This document shows, piece by piece, positions 39,074-45,123 of a stretch of 45,123 nucleotides of DNA; positions within the stretch are counted from its first letter, which is position 1; every line of letters starts with the position of its first letter. The position numbers and the translations under genes were made by a program. Origin of the DNA: STF1-138 sp035356975 (GTDB taxonomy: Bacteria > Patescibacteriota > Patescibacteriia > UBA1558 > S5-K13); contig DAORGW010000006.1 in the NCBI GenBank assembly GCA_035356975.1, positions 1 to 45,123 on the forward strand. Direction: 5' to 3'. Below the pieces are notes generated by a model. It ran no database searches. It was not told where the DNA came from and worked only from the letters and a program-made list of their open reading frames with translations.

Positions 39074-40105
39074 TTATTGAAGTTCCCTTTGTTCTTTTAC
39101 TTTCTTCAGAACTTCTTCTCTGATTTGCTTCATCATTTCAGGGTGTTCTTTTAGATAAATTCTTACATCTTCACGACCAACTCCTAATTTTTCTTTACCA
39201 AATGAAATTGTATTTCCTGTTTTTGTTAAAACTTCATATTTAATTCCTGAATCTAAAACATCCCCTGACATTGAAATTCCTTCATTGTATAAAATATCAA
39301 ATTGACAATCTGTAAATGGGGGAGCAACTTTATTTTTAACAATTTTACAATTAACACGATTACCTATTATTTCATCTTTTTTCTTTATAACCGCTGCTTT
39401 TCTTACCTCAATTCTTAAAGATGAATAAAATTTAAGTGCTTTTCCACCTGGAGTTGTCTCAGGATTTCCAAAAAATACTCCGATTTTCATCCTAATTTGA
39501 TTTATAAAAATTACCACTGTTTTACTTTTTGAAACTATTGGAGTTATTTTTCTAAGAGCCTTACTCATAAGTCTAGCCTGTAATCCTATTTGCTGATCTC
39601 CCATTTCTCCATCAATTTCAGCCTGTGGAACAAGCGCAGCAACAGAATCAACCACAACAACATCAATTGCGTTTGACCTGACTAATGTTTCTAAAATTTC
39701 TAATGCTTGTTCTCCTGCGTCTGGTTGAGACAAAATTAAATCGTCAATATTTACTCCTATTTTTTTTGCATAAACAGGATCAAGTGCGTGTTCAGCATCA
39801 ATAAACGCAACCACCCCCCCTTTTTTCTGTGCTTCTGCTACTATATGTTGTGCTAGGGTTGTTTTACCAGATGACTCTGGTCCAAAAAGCTCAATAACTC
39901 TTCCACGTGGCACACCACCAACACCAAGTGCAATATCTAAAGACAAACATCCCGTACTAATTGAATCCACGTTTAAAGGTTGGATATTACCCATTTTCAT
40001 AATCGATCCCTGACCAAATTTTTCCCTAATTTGATCTATTGCCTGATCGGCGGCTTTTCTTTTATCTCCACTTAAAACTTCTGATTTTTTTTCTTTTTTT
40101 GCCAT
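39074..40105 (-). CDS. recA: Recombinase RecA
   Basis: RecA forms the strand-exchange filament. The 343-residue protein has Walker A GPESSGKT at 75-82, Walker B VVVVDSVAAL, loop L1 DGEMGDQQIGLQARLMSKAL, loop L2 IGVFFGNPETTPGGKALKFY, and the C-terminal domain ending in a mildly acidic or charged tail. All core motifs are canonical. The start ATG lies 11 bp after the RodZ-like gene, so it is read with ftsK and rodZ; no separate promoter or LexA-type box is evident. No Shine-Dalgarno site. Confidence 0.98.
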   Translation of the reverse strand: MAKKEKKSEVLSGDKRKAADQAIDQIREKFGQGSIMKMGNIQPLNVDSISTGCLSLDIALGVGGVPRGRVIELFGPESSGKTTLAQHIVAEAQKKGGVVAFIDAEHALDPVYAKKIGVNIDDLILSQPDAGEQALEILETLVRSNAIDVVVVDSVAALVPQAEIDGEMGDQQIGLQARLMSKALRKITPIVSKSKTVVIFINQIRMKIGVFFGNPETTPGGKALKFYSSLRIEVRKAAVIKKKDEIIGNRVNCKIVKNKVAPPFTDCQFDILYNEGISMSGDVLDSGIKYEVLTKTGNTISFGKEKLGVGREDVRIYLKEHPEMMKQIREEVLKKVKEQRELQ

Positions 40106-40116
40106 ATATTTATATA

Positions 40117-40806
40117 TTAATAATCTTTTTTATAAATAATTAATTGTTCGTGGTTTTGTCTGCTGTGCTTTTTTTGTGCGACAATATCAAATGTATTTAA
40201 GCCTGGTTTAAGTTTTACGTCAATAAAGAAATCCCCAGTTTCTGAGACACCGACGGCGTCATCATTTACAAATAACATTGATTCTGATTCTGTTTTTCCG
40301 TGCACAGCTATTGAATTTTCAATTGTTGCAAAATTTTTTTCTGGATAAACTATTTCTATTTTAGGTGGCTTAATATAATTTATTATTCCGAATGCTACAT
40401 AAAAAACAAAAGACACTATTCCCACAAACAATAAAATCAACGAAAGTCTTTTTGGTGTTATAAATTCTTTTATTTTTTGAATTGGATTAATCCTCTTCTT
40501 GGTAGAAGAGCTCTTTTTCAAAACAGCGGTCTTTTGTTTTTCGTATTGCGCCCAACAAAGACCATAATTTAATCTCAAAATTTTACAATATTTTTTTAAA
40601 AAATTCTTGATATATATTTCACCAGGTAAAGATGTCCAGTCTTCATTTTCTAGTGAGCATAGGTATTTTACTGGTATTCCAGAAATATTACAAACTCTTT
40701 CAATACTATATTTTTTTGACTCTCTTGTTAGTCTAAGTTTTTCTCCTAGAGAATTGCTATATATTTTTTTTACTTTAAATGAATTCATTTTTTTAATCTT
40801 TCTCAT
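40117..40806 (-). CDS. RodZ-like helix-turn-helix membrane protein
   Basis: A 229-residue protein in the RodZ layout: a cytoplasmic HTH domain (residues about 20-90: LGEKLRLTRESKKYSIERVC, ISGIPVKYLCSLENEDW, YIKNFLKKYCKIL), a basic linker, one membrane helix at 121-143, and an external beta domain (PPKIEIVYPEKNF onward, FFIDVKLKPGLN) of the Ig-like type. RodZ links MreB to the wall machinery, but no mreB gene is here. The start overlaps ftsK by 14 bp; Met7 (40788) is an alternative start. In the ftsK-rodZ-recA run it may serve cell shape or division. Confidence 0.82.
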   Translation of the reverse strand: MRKIKKMNSFKVKKIYSNSLGEKLRLTRESKKYSIERVCNISGIPVKYLCSLENEDWTSLPGEIYIKNFLKKYCKILRLNYGLCWAQYEKQKTAVLKKSSSTKKRINPIQKIKEFITPKRLSLILLFVGIVSFVFYVAFGIINYIKPPKIEIVYPEKNFATIENSIAVHGKTESESMLFVNDDAVGVSETGDFFIDVKLKPGLNTFDIVAQKKHSRQNHEQLIIYKKDY

Positions 40807-43144
40807 CTACTTCAAATTCGTCTTCTTCTTCATATATATTTTCTTCTAAATTTTTATTTTCTTCCTCAATTTCATCTTCTAATTCATTTTCTTTTTCTGT
40901 TTCTTCATTATATTCATCTTCCTCATAATATGATTTATCTTCTTCTCTTGAATATGGTAAAACACCTTGTGGTCCATAAATACCATTGCCAATATTTAAA
41001 TCATCCTCTGTGACTAAAACATCTCTTGGTTTTGTTCCATTTGCGGGACCAACAAAACCTATTTCTTCTAATTGATTTAAAAGTCTAGCGGCTCTTGCAT
41101 AGCCAACTCTCAACCTTGTCTGAAACATTGTTGCTGAAATTGTTTGACACTTAACAACAATTTTTTTTGCTTCTTCTAATAATGAATCTGCATCTCCACC
41201 ACCTGACGATGAAAATCCTACTGTGTGAGAGCCAAATTCTGTTACCTCTTCAAGATAATCCGGTTCAGCTTGGGACCTTAAAAATTCTATAACTCTATCT
41301 TTTTCTGATTCTGACACAAAAGCACCCTGTAATCTCTTGGGTTTTGAAAGTTCCGCACATATAAAAAGCATGTCGCCCTTTCCTAATAATTTTTCTGCTC
41401 CGCTAGTGTCTAAAATAGTTCTTGAGTCAATTTGTGAAGCCACAGAGAATGCAATACGAGAAGTTATATTAGCCTTGATAAGACCCGTAATAACATTTAC
41501 TGAGGGTCTCTGTGTTGCTAAAACTAAATGAATTCCTATGGCCCTAGCCATTTGAGCCAGTCTTATAATTGCATTTTCAACGTCTTGAGCGGCCTGGACC
41601 ATCAAATCAGCCAACTCATCAATAACTATAACAATCTGTGGTAATCTGTCTTCAATTTTTGAAACAGAGGAGTTAAAACTAAAAATATCTTTTTTATTAA
41701 ATTTTGAAAGCAGGTCATAGCGTCTATCCATTTCACTGACTGCCCACTTCAAAGCATTTATTGTTTTATCAACCTTTGTAATAACCGGGGTAAGCAAATG
41801 TGGAATTCCGTTGTATGGAGGAAGCTCTACTCTTTTTGGATCAATCATTATAAATTTCAATTCATTTGGATTTAGTCTGTATAGCATACTAATTATAAGG
41901 GTATTTATACAAACAGATTTTCCGCTTCCTGTAGCACCGGCAATAAGAAGGTGTGGCATTTTTACTAAGTCAACAACATGATTTGTGCCAGACACATCTT
42001 TTCCAAGAGCAAAAACCAAATGTCCATCGTTTTTTTTAAATACCGAATCAGATAAAATTTCTTTTATTCTTACCATTGAAATAACTTTATTAGGAACCTC
42101 AATTCCAACAAGTGATTTTCCTGGTATTGGTGCTTCAATTCTAATCGGATGTGCAGCGAGCGACAAAGCCAAATTATCCTGCAATGCCAAAATTTTTGAT
42201 AATTTTACATTTTCATCTGGTTTTAATGTAAATTGAGTTACTGCTGGACCAACATTAACCTCTCCCATTTCAACATTTATATTAAAATTTCCAAAGGTTC
42301 TTTTGATTCTTTCCCTGCCTGAATCTATATCCCTACTTACTGGAACACTCTTTTGATCACTTAATAAATCAAGTGGTATTTTTATATCCTTATAAATTTT
42401 CTTTGGTAATTTTAGTAATGTTCCCTTCAATTTATTTTTTGGTTCATCTGCATTTCCATCAATTGAAATATCGGATCTTTTTTGTAAATCATCTTCAACA
42501 ATATTTTTTTCTTCCTGGTCACCGTCTGCGCTTGATAAATTTATTTCATCAATTTTATCTTCATCAATTCTCTCTCTTCTTGGATTTAAAAATTGTCTAA
42601 TTTTCTCAGCAAATCTAAGATGAGATAAATTTAAATTGAAAGTTAAAAAAACAGAGATAATTAATAAACCCAAAAGTATCACAAAAGCACCCCAAAATCC
42701 TGCTAATTTAGAAAATGCTAAATAAAATGGAACTCCAAAATATCCACCACCCTTTCCCAAACTAATTTGTTCATATACATCTTTTGAGCTGATTAATAAA
42801 TTCAAAAATCCCGTTATTGACAAGAAAAATAATAACAAACCCAAGTAATGCCTAAAATGAATTATATATTTTTTTGGATTTAACAAAATATAACCAAAAA
42901 ATATAAGAATAAGTGGAACAAAAAAATATAGCCAACCCAAAATATACTTCATTCCAATAAGCATTACTTCTCCAGCTTTTCCAGATAAATGAAAAAGTGA
43001 TAAAAAACTTATAAACCCTAAAATAAGAAGACAAAAAACTAGTATTGCCTTTTTTGTTTCTGGACTTATTTTCGAAAGAGCGTCTCTTTGAAAATTTGGC
43101 TCTGAATTTTTAGGTAGTCTTCTTTTATATTTTCGTCTTGGCAT
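40793..43144 (-). CDS. ftsK: DNA translocase FtsK
   Basis: FtsK pumps chromosomal DNA through the closing septum. The 783-residue protein has four N-terminal membrane helices (about 33-175), a short linker, then the motor: GEVNVGPAVTQFTLKPDENVK region, Walker A GATGSGKS at 403-410, Walker B IVIVIDELADL around 507-510, and LATQRPSVNVITGLIKANI. The winged-helix gamma domain (YARAARLLNQLEEIGFVGPA) follows. Odd: it ends with about 60 residues of Glu/Asp-rich tail after the gamma domain. It has its own promoter (43277-43305), and its leader contains repeat copy 3. The RodZ-like gene overlaps its end. Confidence 0.95.
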   Translation of the reverse strand: MPRRKYKRRLPKNSEPNFQRDALSKISPETKKAILVFCLLILGFISFLSLFHLSGKAGEVMLIGMKYILGWLYFFVPLILIFFGYILLNPKKYIIHFRHYLGLLLFFLSITGFLNLLISSKDVYEQISLGKGGGYFGVPFYLAFSKLAGFWGAFVILLGLLIISVFLTFNLNLSHLRFAEKIRQFLNPRRERIDEDKIDEINLSSADGDQEEKNIVEDDLQKRSDISIDGNADEPKNKLKGTLLKLPKKIYKDIKIPLDLLSDQKSVPVSRDIDSGRERIKRTFGNFNINVEMGEVNVGPAVTQFTLKPDENVKLSKILALQDNLALSLAAHPIRIEAPIPGKSLVGIEVPNKVISMVRIKEILSDSVFKKNDGHLVFALGKDVSGTNHVVDLVKMPHLLIAGATGSGKSVCINTLIISMLYRLNPNELKFIMIDPKRVELPPYNGIPHLLTPVITKVDKTINALKWAVSEMDRRYDLLSKFNKKDIFSFNSSVSKIEDRLPQIVIVIDELADLMVQAAQDVENAIIRLAQMARAIGIHLVLATQRPSVNVITGLIKANITSRIAFSVASQIDSRTILDTSGAEKLLGKGDMLFICAELSKPKRLQGAFVSESEKDRVIEFLRSQAEPDYLEEVTEFGSHTVGFSSSGGGDADSLLEEAKKIVVKCQTISATMFQTRLRVGYARAARLLNQLEEIGFVGPANGTKPRDVLVTEDDLNIGNGIYGPQGVLPYSREEDKSYYEEDEYNEETEKENELEDEIEEENKNLEENIYEEEDEFEVDEKD

Positions 43145-43149
43145 ATATA

Positions 43150-43265
43150 GTATTTACTATTTATTATTTACAAATTTCAATTAATTTTTATTATTTGTTA
43201 TTTAAATTCAAAAATAGCTAAATAATGAATCAATTGAAAATAAAAAATTGAAAATTAACAATTAT
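43150..43265 (+). repeat. AT-rich dispersed repeat, copy 3 (ftsK leader)
   Basis: Starts TTTACTATTTATTATTT as copy 2 does. An internal hairpin ATTATTTGTTATTT / AAAAATAGCTAAATAAT and a right end AATCAATTGAAAATAAAAAA match the other copies with divergence. It lies downstream of the ftsK promoter, so it should be transcribed as leader. Confidence 0.55.
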
Positions 43266-43276
43266 TTTATACGTAT

Positions 43277-43305
43277 ATTATAGCATTTTTAAAAAATTTT
43301 GATAA
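43277..43305 (-). promoter_or_regulatory. Promoter of ftsK
   Basis: Minus strand: -35 TTATCA (43305-43300), 17-bp spacer, perfect -10 TATAAT (43282-43277) preceded by TGC (extended -10). Leader about 125 nt. Confidence 0.65.
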
Positions 43306-43321
43306 CTTTTAAAAATAAACA

Positions 43322-43348
43322 AAAACGTCTCTTAAAAAGAGACGTTTT
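43322..43348 (-). terminator. Terminator of rpoC
   Basis: Perfect 12-bp stem AAAACGTCTCTT / AAGAGACGTTTT with loop of 3 nt; on the minus strand T-rich sequence follows. Confidence 0.9.
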
Positions 43349-43368
43349 GATGTGATATAAAAATCTAA

Positions 43369-45123
43369 CTATTCTTCTTTTAGTCCATAGCCAGTTCCTG
43401 CTGGAATTAATCTTCCAATAATTACATTTTCTTTTAATCCTCTTAAATGATCTACTTGTCCTTTTAGGGAGCCACTAATTAATACTCTTGCTGTTTCTTG
43501 GAATGATGCAGCTGACAAAAATGAATCAGTTGTAAGAGACGCTTTTGTCATACCGAGTAATAATATTTTTCCTTTGAGTTGCTTTTTACCCGCATCTTTC
43601 ATTTCTTTATTTGATGCAGCAAATTGTGATTTTGTAATAATTTCTCCTGGGACAAAATCAGTATCTCCAGCGTCTTCAACATAAACACGTGAGAATAATT
43701 GTTTGCAAACAAGTTCAATATGTTTATCATTTAATTTCTGACCCTGTGATGAATAAATATGCTGAATTTCTTTTGTAATATATTTCTGAACCTCTTCTTC
43801 GCCCTTTAACTTGTATAATTTTTTCAAATTAATACTTCCTTCTGTTAGTTGTGCCCCTTCTCCCACCATTTCTCCATCTTTTACCCAAATATTAATTTCG
43901 TTTGGAACAATGTATTCTGCAACTATAGGTTTTACTGCAATAATTTCAATTACTTTATCTTTTTTAATATTTACAATTCCCTCATTAAGTGATTTTACTT
44001 TTTCTCCATTTGATTCATAAAGCTCTGTTTTCTTTTTTATATTCTTTTTATCCTCAACCAATATTTTTGCTCCATCTGGAATTTCATAAGTTTCCAAAAC
44101 GTTTTCTTGTGAGTGAACCTGAATAAGCTTTGATTTTTTCTTTCCATTTGTCTCAACATCAGATATTTTTACTTTTCCAGAAACCTCACTTATTACTGCT
44201 TGCATTTTTGGAGTTCTAACTTCAAAAATCTCTTCAACTCTTGGTAAACCCTGAGTAATATCGCCACCAGCAATACCCCCCGTATGGAATGTTCTCATTG
44301 TAAGCTGAGTTCCGGGTTCACCAATTGATTGAGCTGCAATTATTCCAACAGCTGTTCCCATTTTTGCAATTTTGTTTTGTCCTAAATCATAACCATAACA
44401 TTTCTGACAAACTCCATTTATTGCCTTACACGTAAAAAGAGATCTAATTTTTATTTCTGTAATTCCTAATTTATCAATAAGCGCTGCCCCTGCTTTATCT
44501 ATTATGTTATCTTTTTTAATAACTATCTCTTTTGTTTCTGGATTTTTTATATCATCAATTGTTGTTCTTCCGAGCACTCTCTGACCCAAAGTTTTACCCA
44601 TGTCTTCTGATTCTTCTTTTGTAATTATTCTTCCTTCTTTATCTTTACAATCTTCTTCTAAAACTAAAATATCCTGACAAACATCAACAAGTCTTCTTGT
44701 TAAATATCCTGCACTTGCAGTACGAAGAGCTGTATCAGATAATCCTTTTCTTGTACCGTGAGTTGAAATAAAAAATTCCAAAACATCGAGACCTTCATTA
44801 AAGTTTGCTTTAACGGGAAGTTCGATAATTTCACCAGCTGGATTAATAACAAGTCCCTTCATACCCATAATCTGAATCATTTGAGACCAAGAACCTCTAG
44901 CACCCGAATTAATCATTGAGTAAATTGCATTATCTTTATGAAAGGCTCCCTTTCCTCTTTCTGTAATTGCGTTTTTAACGCTGGTCCAAATTTCAACAAC
45001 TTTAACATATCTTTCTCTGTTTGTTAAAAATCCTTCTTCGTATAATTCCTGAATCTTCATAACCTCTTGATTTGCTTTTTGTATTAACTCTTTTTTATCT
45101 TCTAAAACTGGAATATCTAACAT
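43369..45123 (-). CDS. rpoC: DNA-directed RNA polymerase subunit beta' (C-terminal part; 5' end outside window)
   Basis: The frame is open to the window edge; the Met at the boundary is internal to beta'. The 584 visible residues start just before the region with RERYVKVVEIWTSV, then GSWSQMIQIMGMKGLV, the NxxIELPVKANFNEGLDVLEFF bridge-helix neighbourhood (ISTHGTRKGLSDTALRTASAGYLTRRLVD, in two halves), and all four zinc ligands (DCKDKEG, then C-KAINGVCQKC). The trigger loop GEPGTQLTMRTFHTGGIA is canonical. It ends with the short C-terminal RLIPAGTGYG tail. A strong terminator follows. The catalytic NADFDGD lies in the missing part. Confidence 0.97.
   Translation of the reverse strand: MLDIPVLEDKKELIQKANQEVMKIQELYEEGFLTNRERYVKVVEIWTSVKNAITERGKGAFHKDNAIYSMINSGARGSWSQMIQIMGMKGLVINPAGEIIELPVKANFNEGLDVLEFFISTHGTRKGLSDTALRTASAGYLTRRLVDVCQDILVLEEDCKDKEGRIITKEESEDMGKTLGQRVLGRTTIDDIKNPETKEIVIKKDNIIDKAGAALIDKLGITEIKIRSLFTCKAINGVCQKCYGYDLGQNKIAKMGTAVGIIAAQSIGEPGTQLTMRTFHTGGIAGGDITQGLPRVEEIFEVRTPKMQAVISEVSGKVKISDVETNGKKKSKLIQVHSQENVLETYEIPDGAKILVEDKKNIKKKTELYESNGEKVKSLNEGIVNIKKDKVIEIIAVKPIVAEYIVPNEINIWVKDGEMVGEGAQLTEGSINLKKLYKLKGEEEVQKYITKEIQHIYSSQGQKLNDKHIELVCKQLFSRVYVEDAGDTDFVPGEIITKSQFAASNKEMKDAGKKQLKGKILLLGMTKASLTTDSFLSAASFQETARVLISGSLKGQVDHLRGLKENVIIGRLIPAGTGYGLKEE

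Overview
The window is 45 kb of very AT-rich DNA packed with short-spaced or overlapping genes. It most likely comes from a Patescibacteria/CPR bacterium of the Parcubacteria or ABY1 type. The grounds are an IF2 with a short N-terminal region, most genes lacking a Shine-Dalgarno sequence, many small membrane or secreted proteins of unknown function, FG-GAP repeats of the GDVNGDG type, and no amino-acid or cofactor pathways. The phylum call is inference. UGA is a stop codon here (uvrA ends in an ATGA overlap), so this is not an SR1/Gracilibacteria-type code.

Layout. (1) 1-7055, plus strand: translation and RNA decay genes infB (5' end cut by the window), rbfA, an nrnA-like DHH phosphatase, clpP, then rny, ymdB and HU after a 477-bp gap. 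(2) 7098-11275, minus strand: a cell-envelope run read from the ruvA promoter (ruvA, FemAB-like transferase, MurE-like ligase, NUDIX hydrolase, C39-like peptidase), ended by a shared terminator. (3) 11282-15701: SIMPL protein, a small Shine-Dalgarno-bearing gene, an ACT-like protein coupled to truB, a divergent purA, and rpsT. (4) 15681-19734, minus strand: a membrane protein, polA and holA; holA overlaps the 3' end of rpsT. (5) 19865-26055: tRNA-Cys, a 3D-domain secreted protein, and uvrA followed by a nucleotidyltransferase-like protein and an O-antigen ligase-like protein. (6) 26191-31038: thioredoxin, an unknown Cys-cluster protein and a zinc-ribbon protein on the minus strand; a secreted glycosidase-like protein with FG-GAP repeats and two small genes on the plus strand. 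(7) 31048-38947: UvrD-type helicase, small ORFs, tRNA-Ser, a secreted muramidase-like protein with Ig-like repeats, and a second ligase/flippase pair. (8) 39074-45123, minus strand: ftsK, a RodZ-like protein and recA in one run, preceded by the C-terminal half of rpoC.

Regulatory picture. About fifteen sigma70-type promoters can be read by eye, nearly all with a 17-bp spacer and many with an extended -10. At least two put the transcription start on or next to the start codon, implying leaderless mRNAs. A few genes (purA, three small proteins, perhaps a fourth) instead carry clear Shine-Dalgarno sites, and several of these are visibly richer in G+C than their neighbours.

Most notable items: a diverged intergenic repeat of about 110 bp in three copies; a PurA with both glycines of its GDEGKGK loop changed to alanine; the thioredoxin / unknown / zinc-ribbon cluster; a pair of GC-rich palindromes at the start of a gene fragment; and an inverted repeat lying over the -10 box of the helicase promoter. 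No CRISPR array, IS element, prophage or obvious defence system was found.
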